Shown here: one piece after another, positions 46,855-56,356 of the stretch
How the letters are laid out: every line of letters begins with the position of its first letter
Position numbering within the stretch: the stretch's first letter is position 1
Translations under genes and position numbers: made by a program
From: Vagococcus coleopterorum
Lineage (GTDB): Bacteria > Bacillota > Bacilli > Lactobacillales > Vagococcaceae
DNA length: 64,000 nucleotides
Assembly: GCF_011303955.1 (NCBI RefSeq)
Contig: NZ_CP049886.1
Coordinates: forward strand, 1,436,001 to 1,500,000
Reading direction: 5' to 3'
The notes under the pieces: model-generated
Seen by the model: the letters and a program-made list of their open reading frames with translations, nothing else
Told to the model about the DNA's origin: nothing
The model's database searches: none

Positions 46855-49037
46855 TACTCAGTTGGTCCTAACATATTTAAAGCGATACGACCTTTTTGCA
46901 AATCAACTGACTCCACCCAAACTGTTACCACATCGCCAACAGCAACAATGTCCGTTGGGTGTTTAACGAATTTATTACTTAATTTAGAAATGTGAACCAT
47001 GCCATCTTGTTTGACACCAATATCAACAAAGGCACCGAAGTCTACCACGTTACGAACGGTTCCTTCTAACTCCATACCAGGTTTTAAATCTTCCATACTT
47101 AATACATCTTTACGTAATAATGGCGCTGCCATTTCATCACGCAAGTCACGTCCCGGTTGAATTAAGCCGGCAACGATATCTTTCAAGGTTTCTTCCCCAA
47201 CAGATAGCTCTGTTGCTAATTGTGTCACATTTAAACGCTCTAACGATTCTTTAGCTTCCGGTGTTCCTAAATCTTTATTAGTTACCCCTGCTTTAGCTAA
47301 AACTTCTTTAGCTGTAGCATAACTTTCTGGGTGAATTCCTGTATTATCTAAAATATTTTTAGCTGCTGGAATACGTAAGAAGCCAATCGCTTGCTCATAA
47401 GCTTTAGGTCCTAAGCGAGGTACTTTTTTCAATTGAGCACGACTTGCAAAGGCTCCATTTTCTTCACGGAACTTCACAATATTAGTCGCAGTTGTTTTAT
47501 TCAATCCTGAAATATGTTGTAACAACTGTGGACTTGCTGTATTAACGGTTACACCGACTTGGTTTACCGCTGTTTCAACAACAAAGTCTAATTGTTCTCC
47601 TAGCATTTTTTGTGACACATCGTGTTGATACTGACCAACGCCTACTGCTTGAGGATCAATCTTCACAAGCTCAGCTAAGGGATCTTGTAAACGACGAGCG
47701 ATACTAATAGCACTACGTTCTTCAACTTGTAAATCAGGAAATTCTGTACGAGCCACATCACTGGCTGAATAAACCGATGCTCCCGCTTCATTTACAATCA
47801 CATAGAAAACTTCACGAGGTAATTGTTTTAATTGTTCTGCTACAAATAATTCTGATTCGCGGCTTGCGGTACCATTTCCAATAGCAACCATTTCCACTTG
47901 ATACTTTTCAACTAACTCATTGAAGAGTTTACCAGCTGCAGCTCGCTTATCATTGCTCGCCGGTTTATGTGGGTAGATTACTTGAATCGCTAATACTTTA
48001 CCCGTTTCATCAACCACCGCCATTTTACAACCAGTACGGTAAGCTGGGTCAAATCCTAAAACGACTTTGCCTTTTAACGGTGATTGTAATAATAAGTTAT
48101 GCAAGTTTTGACCAAAAATACCAATGGCTTGCTCATCTGCTTTTTCCGTTAATTCATTACGAATCTCACGAGTAATCGCTGGACCAATGAAACGTTTATA
48201 AGCATCTTCATAAGCTGCTTGCACAAAGGGTGCTGCAGGTGATTGCTGTTTGTCACCAATGATTGCTCGATTTAAATAGTTAAAAATTTGAGCTTCATCA
48301 CAAACTAGATCAACTTTAAGGATCCCCTCTTTTTCGCCACGATTTGTTGCCAAAATACGGTGAGCGACAATTTTACTAATAGCCTCTGAATAGTCATAGT
48401 ACATTTCAAAAACGCCTTTTTCATCTTTCTCAGCATCTTTGACTTTACTTACGACCTCGCCATTTTTATATAGGAAATCACGGGTCCAAGTTCTGAATGT
48501 TGGTTCATCCCCAACTGTTTCAGCCAAAATTTCATGTGCTCCGGCTAAGACATCTTCTTCTGTTAAGACTTCTTTTTCCTCATCGATGTATTTAACTGCT
48601 TCAGCAGAGACATCACCTGTTACTGGTAATTCTTTTAACCACAAAGCAAACGGTTCTAACCCTTTTTCTTTGGCCATTGTCGCTTTTGTGCGGCGTTTTT
48701 GTTTGAAGGGACGATATAAATCTTCCACTTGTTGCATCTTAGCAGCCTTCATAATTTTATTTGTTAACTCATCTGTCAATAGCCCTTGTTCTTCAATGTT
48801 ACGAATCACGTCTTCTTTACGTTTTTCTAAGTTTTGAATATAAGTATAACGTTCAGATATATCGCGGATTTGGACTTCATCCAAACTCCCTGTCATTTCT
48901 TTACGGTAACGAGCGATAAAAGGCACGGTATTACCCTCTTCTAATAACGTCAAAACAGTTTTGATTTGTTTGACACCAATACCACTCAATTCTTTTGTTA
49001 ACATTGCTAAAATTTCTTGATTTAATTCGACTGCCAT
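46854..49037 (-). CDS. tex: Transcription accessory protein Tex
   Basis: Tex is a nucleic-acid-binding protein linked to transcription and RNA decay. The 727 residues show the N-terminal helical part with VPFIARYRKEMTG, the YqgF-like core with LGFDPAYRTGCKMAVVD, helix-hairpin-helix repeats, and a C-terminal S1 domain (MELEGTVRNVVDFGAFVDIGV). It is cotranscribed with the sprT-like gene. Confidence 0.96.
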   Translation of the reverse strand: MAVELNQEILAMLTKELSGIGVKQIKTVLTLLEEGNTVPFIARYRKEMTGSLDEVQIRDISERYTYIQNLEKRKEDVIRNIEEQGLLTDELTNKIMKAAKMQQVEDLYRPFKQKRRTKATMAKEKGLEPFALWLKELPVTGDVSAEAVKYIDEEKEVLTEEDVLAGAHEILAETVGDEPTFRTWTRDFLYKNGEVVSKVKDAEKDEKGVFEMYYDYSEAISKIVAHRILATNRGEKEGILKVDLVCDEAQIFNYLNRAIIGDKQQSPAAPFVQAAYEDAYKRFIGPAITREIRNELTEKADEQAIGIFGQNLHNLLLQSPLKGKVVLGFDPAYRTGCKMAVVDETGKVLAIQVIYPHKPASNDKRAAAGKLFNELVEKYQVEMVAIGNGTASRESELFVAEQLKQLPREVFYVIVNEAGASVYSASDVARTEFPDLQVEERSAISIARRLQDPLAELVKIDPQAVGVGQYQHDVSQKMLGEQLDFVVETAVNQVGVTVNTASPQLLQHISGLNKTTATNIVKFREENGAFASRAQLKKVPRLGPKAYEQAIGFLRIPAAKNILDNTGIHPESYATAKEVLAKAGVTNKDLGTPEAKESLERLNVTQLATELSVGEETLKDIVAGLIQPGRDLRDEMAAPLLRKDVLSMEDLKPGMELEGTVRNVVDFGAFVDIGVKQDGMVHISKLSNKFVKHPTDIVAVGDVVTVWVESVDLQKGRIALNMLGPTE

Positions 49038-49127
49038 ATTTAAAACCCCTTTGTCTATCTTAATAATCTCATCTTCTATTATACAGCATCCACGGATTAG
49101 AAACTAATCAAATCAACATGACTAAAC

Positions 49128-49158
49128 AAAAAGAACAATCCGAAGATTGTTCTTAACT
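49128..49158 (-). terminator. Terminator of the 56-residue membrane protein gene
   Basis: AAGAACAATC and GATTGTTCTT form a ten-base stem with a TTCG loop and a T tail on the minus strand. Confidence 0.9.
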
Positions 49159-49323
49159 AAAAATAACTAAACCGATTAAACTGATAGCAAAAAAGATAAC
49201 GCTAAAAATAAACATTCTAAATGTCCGATGACCATTCGCCCATAAATAAATGGTTGCAATCAAACTAATCATCATCACAAATGCACTTATCCACGTTAAC
49301 ATTAAAAATAACACTTGAAACAT
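49153..49323 (-). CDS. Small two-helix membrane protein
   Basis: This 57-codon ORF starts with ATG at 49323, five bases after AGGGGGT, and stops at 49153 inside the terminator hairpin. The 56 residues form two hydrophobic helices (about 3-28 and 37-55) joined by the short polar loop WANGHRTFR. The family is not recognised. A good ribosome binding site, fitting hydrophobic pattern and a strong terminator make it a real gene. It stands alone between tex and the hydrolase genes. Confidence 0.7.
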   Translation of the reverse strand: MFQVLFLMLTWISAFVMMISLIATIYLWANGHRTFRMFIFSVIFFAISLIGLVIFS

Positions 49324-49411
49324 ATCGTACCCCCTAAATGATAATATATAAGCATTTACTAAATCATGTTACTATCCGCCAACTGTATGTTAATTCTTTG
49401 TCCTTCTTAAT

Positions 49412-51859
49412 TTAATTTTCTATATTGTCATAAAGTAATTCTAAAGATTCATCAATCATTTCAACAGTAGTGCTTTCATCACTTAAAGGATACTTCTTCT
49501 CCTCTTGAGACTCTTCACTTAATTCACTTTCAGTTTCTATCAGTTCTTCACTTTCAGTTTCTATCAGTTCTTCACTTTCAGTTTCTGTGATTGCTTGAGT
49601 CTTCTGTAAAATGGCAAAGGCATTTTTCCCTACCCAGCCAATCACTTGACCCTCTACACTTATTTCATACGAGATACCGTCAGATGCTTGAGCTTGTCTT
49701 GTTACTAGGCAATCTTTACCTGCCAACCCTAAACTTGAAACAGTACCCAAATAACTATAATTTTCATAATATTTCGGTGCGGTAGACACTCCAAAATTAC
49801 TTCCTGTTAATCTCATTTCTTTGTTCACTGACTCATAAGAAGGATGTTCTATTTCTTTAAATGCTCCCTTACCAACCCAACCAATTACTTCATCGTTTAG
49901 ACTAATTTCATATGAAATTCCATCTGATGCCGTTGCTTGTCGTGTTACCAAGTAGTCCTTACTTGCTAGTGTTTTTATATTACCTGTTTTTTGATAGCCT
50001 TTATAATATTTCGGTTTGCTGTAGATTGCATACCCTTTACTACTATCTAACCACATTTTTTTGTTAATTGTTTTATAGTTTTCTGGTTCTAGATTTTCAA
50101 AAGCATTTTTCCCTGCCCAGCCAATCACTTGGCCCTCTACACTTATTTCATACGAGATACCGTCAGATGCTTGTGCTTGTCTTGTTACTAGGCAATCTTT
50201 ACCTGCCAAACCTAAACTTGAAACAGTACCCAAATAACTATAATTTTCATAATACTTTGGTGCGGTAGACACTCCAAAATTACTTCCTGTTAATCTCATT
50301 TCTTTGTTTACTGACTCATAAGAAGGATGTTCTATTTCTTTAAATGCTCCCTTACCAACCCAACCAATTACTTCATCGTTTAGACTAATTTCATATGAAA
50401 TTCCATCTGATGCCGTTGCTTGTCGTGTTACCAAGTAATCCTTACTTGCTAGTGTTTTTATATTGCCTGTTTTTTGATAACCTTTATAATATTTCGGTTT
50501 GCTGTAGATTGCATACCCTTTACTACTATCTAACCACATTTTTTTGTTAATTGTTTTATAATTTTCTGGTTCTAGATTTTCAAAAGCATTTTTTCCTACC
50601 CAACCGATTACTTTATCATCAGTTTCTTTTAATTCATATGATACCCCATCTTTCGATGTCGCTTCTCTTGTGATTGTGAAGTCTTGCCCTTCATATGCTT
50701 TCGCATTGCTTAGATACTTGTATCCTTTGTAATACTTGGGCACGTTGTATACTGCAAAACTCCCATTCAATAGTCGGACATCTTGATCCACCGTTTTATA
50801 TTTTGGTTTACTCAATTGTTCAAAGGCATTTTTCCCTACCCAGCCAACACCAGGAATTTCATATGATACTCCATCTTTCGATGTTGCTTCTCTTGTGATT
50901 GTAAAGTCTTGCCCTTCATATGCTTTCGCATTGCTTAGATACTTGTATCCTTTGTAATACTTGGGCACGTTGTATACTGCAAAACTCCCATTCAATAGTC
51001 GGACATCTTGATCCACCGTTTTATATTTTGGTTTACTCAATTGTTCAAAGGCATTTTTCCCTACCCAGCCAATACCAGGAATTTCATATGATACCCCATC
51101 TGGAGCGATAGATTCTTTTTTTATTGTAAAATCTTTCCCTACGTATTGCTTTGTCTTACCAAGATATTTTGCACCTTCAAATCCTTTAGGTGCACTATAG
51201 ACAGAATAACCTCCTTCAATTAATCTAACATCTTCATCTATTTCAAAGTAGGTAAACTGCTTATCGAACCTGTTTAACTGATATTGTTCAATTAGTTTGT
51301 TTAATTTCTGAGCATAGTTAGGATCCGTCGCATAGCGTCCTTGTAAGTGCTTAGTTGCATTGCTATATTTTTTAGCAACAGACTTCCATGCTCCTTTATA
51401 CCTGTTTTTATCCCAAGATACTCCCTTTTTTAGCTTATCGACATTATCTTGCAATGAATATTTTATATCTGGGTATTTCCTGAAGCTAGCATAAACATCA
51501 ACTAACTCTCCTTTTTCATTCGCTTCTTTAGTCCAAACAAAAACCTTATCCCAAAGGTCTCCTTTATTCCACTTAATACCAAATAAATTATTGTTTGGCT
51601 CAGAACCCAATACACTCGTTCCAAAATTACTCTCTAATGCTGCTTGCGCTATCATAACAGATGCAAATAAGTCATTTTCAGCAGCTTTTTTTTGAGCAAC
51701 TTCACCTATAGCACTAATAAAACGTTGTCTTTCTACTTGTCTATTTTCATTAGTACTTATAGCTTTTGTTTCTGACTTTGAAAAAGCCTTTAACTCATAT
51801 CCAAACAACATAATAAATAAAAGTATTAATAAATATTTTTTATTCTTTTTTACTAACAT
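49412..51859 (-). CDS. Cell-wall glucosaminidase with C-terminal wall-binding repeats
   Basis: The ATG at 51859 is preferred over the GTG at 51871; the Shine-Dalgarno (GTGGGG) is weak. The 815 residues start with a signal peptide (about 5-25), then a GH73 N-acetylglucosaminidase domain (about 45-200) with the catalytic glutamate in AALESNFG and a later YATDPNYAQKL. Seven SH3/GW-like repeats of about 75-80 residues follow, each ending in GWVGKNAF or similar, and then an acidic tail rich in ETESEELI. No LPXTG anchor is present, so binding to the wall should be non-covalent. The repeats are almost the same as in the upstream amidase gene. Confidence 0.9.
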   Translation of the reverse strand: MLVKKNKKYLLILLFIMLFGYELKAFSKSETKAISTNENRQVERQRFISAIGEVAQKKAAENDLFASVMIAQAALESNFGTSVLGSEPNNNLFGIKWNKGDLWDKVFVWTKEANEKGELVDVYASFRKYPDIKYSLQDNVDKLKKGVSWDKNRYKGAWKSVAKKYSNATKHLQGRYATDPNYAQKLNKLIEQYQLNRFDKQFTYFEIDEDVRLIEGGYSVYSAPKGFEGAKYLGKTKQYVGKDFTIKKESIAPDGVSYEIPGIGWVGKNAFEQLSKPKYKTVDQDVRLLNGSFAVYNVPKYYKGYKYLSNAKAYEGQDFTITREATSKDGVSYEIPGVGWVGKNAFEQLSKPKYKTVDQDVRLLNGSFAVYNVPKYYKGYKYLSNAKAYEGQDFTITREATSKDGVSYELKETDDKVIGWVGKNAFENLEPENYKTINKKMWLDSSKGYAIYSKPKYYKGYQKTGNIKTLASKDYLVTRQATASDGISYEISLNDEVIGWVGKGAFKEIEHPSYESVNKEMRLTGSNFGVSTAPKYYENYSYLGTVSSLGLAGKDCLVTRQAQASDGISYEISVEGQVIGWAGKNAFENLEPENYKTINKKMWLDSSKGYAIYSKPKYYKGYQKTGNIKTLASKDYLVTRQATASDGISYEISLNDEVIGWVGKGAFKEIEHPSYESVNKEMRLTGSNFGVSTAPKYYENYSYLGTVSSLGLAGKDCLVTRQAQASDGISYEISVEGQVIGWVGKNAFAILQKTQAITETESEELIETESEELIETESELSEESQEEKKYPLSDESTTVEMIDESLELLYDNIEN
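49431..51244 (-). repeat. Long duplicated block, copy A (in glucosaminidase gene)
   Basis: These 1814 bases are near-identical to 51950-53988 (2039 bases). The length difference is 225, exactly one repeat unit, so apart from one unit the two blocks are colinear without net indels. The block covers all repeats and the acidic tail but neither catalytic domain. Confidence 0.93.
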
Positions 51860-51873
51860 ATGATACCCCACTT

Positions 51874-51908
51874 TTAAAAAAGCAAGCTTGCAGTTTGCAA
51901 GCTTGCTT
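51874..51908 (-). terminator. Terminator between amidase and glucosaminidase genes
   Basis: AAGCAAGCTTGCA (51880-51892) and TGCAAGCTTGCTT (51896-51908) form a perfect 13-base stem with a three-base loop and six T's on the minus strand. It ends about 15 bases before the glucosaminidase ATG. Confidence 0.88.
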
Positions 51909-51948
51909 CATATTAAATTAGCTCCTCAAAGTTCACATCATCTTTATC

Positions 51949-54774
51949 TTAAAGTAATTCTAAAGATTCATCAATCATTTCAACAGTAGTGCTTTCATCG
52001 CTTAAAGGATACTTCTTCTCCTCTTGAGACTCTTCACTTAATTCACTTTCAGTTTCTATCAGTTCTTCACTTTCAGTTTCTATCAGTTCTTCACTTTCAG
52101 TTTCTGTGATTGCTTGAGTCTTCTGTAAAATGGCAAAGGCATTTTTCCCTACCCAGCCAATCACTTGACCCTCTACACTTATTTCATACGAGATACCGTC
52201 AGATGCTTGTGCTTGTCTTGTTACTAGGCAATCTTTACCTGCCAAACCTAAACTTGAAACAGTACCCAAATAACTATAATTTTCATAATACTTCGGTGCG
52301 GTAGACACTCCAAAATTACTTCCTGTTAATCTCATTTCTTTGTTTACTGACTCATAAGAAGGATGTTCTATTTCTTTAAATGCTCCCTTACCAACCCAAC
52401 CAATTACTTCATCGTTTAGACTAATTTCATATGAAATTCCATCTGATGCCGTTGCTTGTCGTGTTACCAAGTAGTCCTTACTTGCTAGTGTTTTTATATT
52501 GCCTGTTTTTTGATAACCTTTATAATATTTCGGTTTGCTGTAGATTGCATACCCTTTACTACTATCTAACCACATTTTTTTGTTAATTGTTTTATAGTTT
52601 TCTGGTTCTAGATTTTCAAAAGCATTTTTCCCTGCCCAGCCAATCACTTGACCCTCTACACTTATTTCATACGAGATACCGTCAGATGCTTGTGCTTGTC
52701 TTGTTACTAGGCAATCTTTACCTGCCAAACCTAAACTTGAAACAGTACCCAAATAACTATAATTTTCATAATATTTCGGTGCGGTAGACACTCCAAAATT
52801 ACTTCCTGTTAATCTCATTTCTTTGTTTACTGACTCATAAGAAGGATGTTCTATTTCTTTAAATGCTCCCTTACCAACCCAACCAATTACTTCATCGTTT
52901 AGACTAATTTCATATGAAATTCCATCTGATGCCGTTGCTTGTCGTGTTACCAAGTAATCCTTACTTGCTAGTGTTTTTATATTGCCTGTTTTTTGATAAC
53001 CTTTATAATATTTCGGTTTGCTGTAGATTGCATACCCTTTACTACTATCTAACCACATTTTTTTGTTAATTGTTTTATAATTTTCTGGTTCTAGATTTTC
53101 AAAAGCATTTTTTCCTACCCAACCGATTACTTTATCATCAGTTTCTTTTAATTCATATGATACCCCATCTTTCGATGTCGCTTCTCTTGTGATTGTGAAG
53201 TCTTGCCCTTCATATGCTTTCGCATTGCTTAGATACTTGTATCCTTTGTAATACTTGGGCACGTTGTATACTGCAAAACTCCCATTCAATAGTCGGACAT
53301 CTTGATCCACCGTTTTATATTTTGGTTTACTCAATTGTTCAAAGGCATTTTTCCCTACCCAGCCAACACCAGGAATTTCATATGATACTCCATCTTTCGA
53401 TGTTGCTTCTCTTGTGATTGTAAAGTCTTGCCCTTCATATGCTTTCGCATTGCTTAGATACTTGTATCCTTTGTAATACTTGGGCACGTTGTATACTGCA
53501 AAACTCCCATTCAATAGTCGGACATCTTGATCCACCGTTTTATATTTTGGTTTACTCAATTGTTCAAAGGCATTTTTCCCTACCCAGCCAACACCAGGAA
53601 TTTCATATGATACTCCATCTTTCGATGTTGCTTCTCTTGTGATTGTAAAGTCTTGCCCTTCATATGCTTTCGCATTGCTTAGATACTTGTATCCTTTGTA
53701 ATACTTCGGCACATTGTAAACTGCAAAACTCCCATTCAACAGTCGGACATCTTGATCCATCGTTTTATATTTTGGTTTACTCAATTGTTCAAAGGCATTT
53801 TTCCCTACCCAGCCAATACCAGGAATTTCATATGATACCCCATCTGGAGCGATAGATTCTTTTTTTATTGTAAAATCTTTCCCTACGTATTGCTTTGTCT
53901 TACCAAGATATTTTGCACCTTCAAATCCTTTAGGTGCACTATAGACAGAATAACCTCCTTCAATTAATCTAACATCTTCATCTATTTCTCTATATCGTTC
54001 AATTCCATTGTAATGTTTTTTTACTAGTTCATAGAATTCTTTCATTGAGTAACCCCAAGAACCAAAATAACCAACTGGATCTGTATGATTTGATCCTCCC
54101 CAAAATTTAGAAATCGCTGAATGACTAATAACAGTTCCGTTTCCATTTGTATCCCCAAAAGTTACAGGGAGGTTATATTCAAGCAATTGTGTTGCAACCC
54201 AATAAGCGTCATTATTAACAGATCTTGCAAAGGCGTCTAAACTGTGTTCTTCAACCAGTTCAATGTGCATAAAATAAGGATTGGCTTCTGGACCAGCCCC
54301 CCAAGCTAAATATTTGGTAGGTGCTGTATTTATAATTTTATCACTAGAAGCATAGGCATGAACAAAAGCGTTAAAATAATTATTAAACATGTAGTTAACT
54401 TCGCCATAAATATTTGAATTTGGATTTGCAGTCTCGTGAATAACAACACCTATCGGCTTATTTCCAGCATATTTATACTTAGGCGTAATTTTTCCAAATC
54501 TGCTATCTTTAAAATCAACATTTGCTAATGGCAATTTATTTTTTTTGATATACTCATTTATTTTTGTTTTTTTAGGGTTTTTTTCACTAAATTTAAAATA
54601 ATTATCCGAATGAGCTCTATCATCTTCCCCTTTACCATTTTTCCCGACTGCCGTTGACTTATCGAACGCAATTTGTTGCTGAACCTCTTTAACAACTTGA
54701 GAGGATTCAGCATTAACAATTTTTACAGACGAAAAAAAAACCATAATCAATAATATTATATTTACTTTTTTCAT
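51949..54774 (-). CDS. N-acetylmuramoyl-L-alanine amidase with C-terminal wall-binding repeats
   Basis: The ATG at 54774 follows GGAGG by six bases. The 941 residues have a signal peptide (about 1-22), an Amidase_2 domain (about 80-260) with zinc histidines in VVIHETANP, AFVHAYA and GGSNHTDPVGYF, then eight SH3/GW-like repeats and an acidic tail. Repeats fall into types: one EIDEDV, three YKT(V/M)DQDV, then two YKTINKK/YESVNKE pairs. It has one unit more than the glucosaminidase. Amidase plus glucosaminidase on a shared targeting module recalls the two halves of staphylococcal Atl as separate genes. Confidence 0.9.
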   Translation of the reverse strand: MKKVNIILLIMVFFSSVKIVNAESSQVVKEVQQQIAFDKSTAVGKNGKGEDDRAHSDNYFKFSEKNPKKTKINEYIKKNKLPLANVDFKDSRFGKITPKYKYAGNKPIGVVIHETANPNSNIYGEVNYMFNNYFNAFVHAYASSDKIINTAPTKYLAWGAGPEANPYFMHIELVEEHSLDAFARSVNNDAYWVATQLLEYNLPVTFGDTNGNGTVISHSAISKFWGGSNHTDPVGYFGSWGYSMKEFYELVKKHYNGIERYREIDEDVRLIEGGYSVYSAPKGFEGAKYLGKTKQYVGKDFTIKKESIAPDGVSYEIPGIGWVGKNAFEQLSKPKYKTMDQDVRLLNGSFAVYNVPKYYKGYKYLSNAKAYEGQDFTITREATSKDGVSYEIPGVGWVGKNAFEQLSKPKYKTVDQDVRLLNGSFAVYNVPKYYKGYKYLSNAKAYEGQDFTITREATSKDGVSYEIPGVGWVGKNAFEQLSKPKYKTVDQDVRLLNGSFAVYNVPKYYKGYKYLSNAKAYEGQDFTITREATSKDGVSYELKETDDKVIGWVGKNAFENLEPENYKTINKKMWLDSSKGYAIYSKPKYYKGYQKTGNIKTLASKDYLVTRQATASDGISYEISLNDEVIGWVGKGAFKEIEHPSYESVNKEMRLTGSNFGVSTAPKYYENYSYLGTVSSLGLAGKDCLVTRQAQASDGISYEISVEGQVIGWAGKNAFENLEPENYKTINKKMWLDSSKGYAIYSKPKYYKGYQKTGNIKTLASKDYLVTRQATASDGISYEISLNDEVIGWVGKGAFKEIEHPSYESVNKEMRLTGSNFGVSTAPKYYENYSYLGTVSSLGLAGKDCLVTRQAQASDGISYEISVEGQVIGWVGKNAFAILQKTQAITETESEELIETESEELIETESELSEESQEEKKYPLSDESTTVEMIDESLELL
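51950..53988 (-). repeat. Long duplicated block, copy B (in amidase gene), with internal 225-bp tandem repeats
   Basis: Three 225-bp units lie in tandem here (spacing seen at about 53214, 53439 and 53664) against two in copy A (50695, 50920). The unit nearest the catalytic domain has several silent differences (for example CTTCGGCACATTGTAAACTG), while the other two match copy A almost base for base. Confidence 0.9.
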
Positions 54775-54801
54775 ATATATCCTCCAAAACATTTATACTA
54801 A

Positions 54802-54830
54802 AGTATACCTTTTTTTTATTTTCTCGTCAA
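54802..54830 (-). promoter_or_regulatory. Promoter of the amidase gene
   Basis: TTGACG (54825-54830), 17 bases, TATACT (54802-54807). No comparable promoter is seen between the amidase and the glucosaminidase. Confidence 0.82.
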
Positions 54831-54895
54831 AGTTCTTAAGAAAAATATCAACACATTTTCAGAAAACGATCATCATTAGAGCCTAAGCATCCAAA

Positions 54896-54931
54896 CAAAA
54901 AAAGACCTGACTATTACTAGTCAGGTCTTTC
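54896..54931 (-). terminator. pdh operon terminator
   Basis: AAAGACCTGACTA and TAGTCAGGTCTTT form a 13-base stem with T's on the minus strand. Confidence 0.92.
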
Positions 54932-54937
54932 AATTTA

Positions 54938-56344
54938 TTACATATGAATAGGCATACCTAAAGCTAATTCAGCTGTATCCATTACTGCTTCTGCAAGTGA
55001 TGGGTGTGAGTGAATTGTTAAAGCGATGTCTTCAGCGTTCATACCAGCTTCGATTGCTAAACCAAGTTCAGCGATCATATCACTAGCGCCAGCGCCGGCA
55101 ACTTGTGCCCCAACGATAACGTTGTCTTCTTTAGTTGTTACTAAGCGTACAAAACCTTCCATTTGGTTAAGAGAAATAGCACGGCCATTTCCACCTAATG
55201 CAAATTTGTAACCTTTAGCATCTAAGCCTTGTTCTTTAGCTTCTTTTTCTGTTAAACCAACAGTTGCTAATTCAGGATCTGTGAAGGCCACAGCTGGCAT
55301 AGCACGGTAGTCGATTTCAACAGGTTTTCCGGCAATTGCTTCAGCAGCAATTTTAGCTTCGTAGCTTGCTTTGTGAGCAAGAGCAGCACCAGGAGTGATA
55401 TCACCAATCGCAAAGATTGAAGATACATTCGTACGGCCTTGTTTATCTACTTTCACTAAACCACGGTCAGTCATTTCAACACCCGCAACTTCTAAACCAA
55501 GTTCATCAGTGTTTGGACGACGTCCCACGTTTACCATTACGTAGTCACCAGTAACTTCTTGCGCTTTACCATCAACTTCGTATTTAACTGTTACGCTATC
55601 ACCATTATCAACAGCTTCTTTAGCCATTGCTTTAGTGACAACTGTAATACCTTTATCTTCAAATGATTTCTCAACTAATTTAACCATGTCTTTTTCAAAA
55701 CTTGGTAAGATTTGTGGAGAACCTTCAAGGATAGTTACTTCAGCACCTAGGTTAGCGTAAGCTCCACCTAGTTCAGCACCAATAACTCCACCACCGATGA
55801 TGATCAGTTTTTTAGGTACTTCTTTAAGGTTTAAACCACCAGTTGAATCTAAGACACGACCAGCAAATTTGAAACCTGGGATTTCGATTGGACGACTACC
55901 AGTCGCAACAATCGCATTGTTGAATTCATAAGTTTGAGCTGATTCATCGTTGATAACACGTAAAGTGTGCTCATCTACGAAGAAAGCTTCCCCTCTGATT
56001 ACTTCAACTTTGTTTTTCTTAAGAAGGAATTCAACACCAGAAGTTAATTTGCTAACAACTTGGTTATCTTTCCAATCTTGCGTTTTAGCAAAGTCTAATT
56101 CAACACCTTTAGTTGATACACCAAAGATTTCTGAATCTAATGCTTCTTGGTATTTATGTCCTGCACTGATAAGTGCTTTTGAAGGAATACAGCCGACGTT
56201 TAAACAAACGCCGCCGATGTATTCACGTTCAATAATGGCAACTTTTTGTCCCATTTGAGCTGCACGGATAGCTGCAACGTACCCACCAGGGCCGGCACCG
56301 ATAACAACTGTATCTAATTCTAAAGCGAAATCTCCTACTACCAT
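54938..56344 (-). CDS. pdhD: Dihydrolipoyl dehydrogenase (PDH E3)
   Basis: E3 reoxidises the lipoyl groups of E2 and reduces NAD+. The 468 residues show FAD-binding [12 protein letters not shown], the redox disulfide in [10 protein letters not shown], the NAD site [12 protein letters not shown] and the catalytic H-x-x-x-x-E in HSHPSLAEA at the C-terminus. Last gene of pdhABCD, 12 bases after pdhC. Confidence 0.96.
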   Translation of the reverse strand: MVVGDFALELDTVVIGAGPGGYVAAIRAAQMGQKVAIIEREYIGGVCLNVGCIPSKALISAGHKYQEALDSEIFGVSTKGVELDFAKTQDWKDNQVVSKLTSGVEFLLKKNKVEVIRGEAFFVDEHTLRVINDESAQTYEFNNAIVATGSRPIEIPGFKFAGRVLDSTGGLNLKEVPKKLIIIGGGVIGAELGGAYANLGAEVTILEGSPQILPSFEKDMVKLVEKSFEDKGITVVTKAMAKEAVDNGDSVTVKYEVDGKAQEVTGDYVMVNVGRRPNTDELGLEVAGVEMTDRGLVKVDKQGRTNVSSIFAIGDITPGAALAHKASYEAKIAAEAIAGKPVEIDYRAMPAVAFTDPELATVGLTEKEAKEQGLDAKGYKFALGGNGRAISLNQMEGFVRLVTTKEDNVIVGAQVAGAGASDMIAELGLAIEAGMNAEDIALTIHSHPSLAEAVMDTAELALGMPIHM

Positions 56345-56356
56345 GAATAATTCACC

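Noticed and set aside
50068-53855. Series of plus-strand ORFs of 63-67 residues opposite the hydrolase repeats
   Set aside because: They recur at 225-bp spacing because the repeats recur; all are antisense shadows of the wall-binding modules.
53200-53860. Regular direct repeats as a possible CRISPR array
   Set aside because: The units are 225 bp, tandem, coding and without unique spacers.
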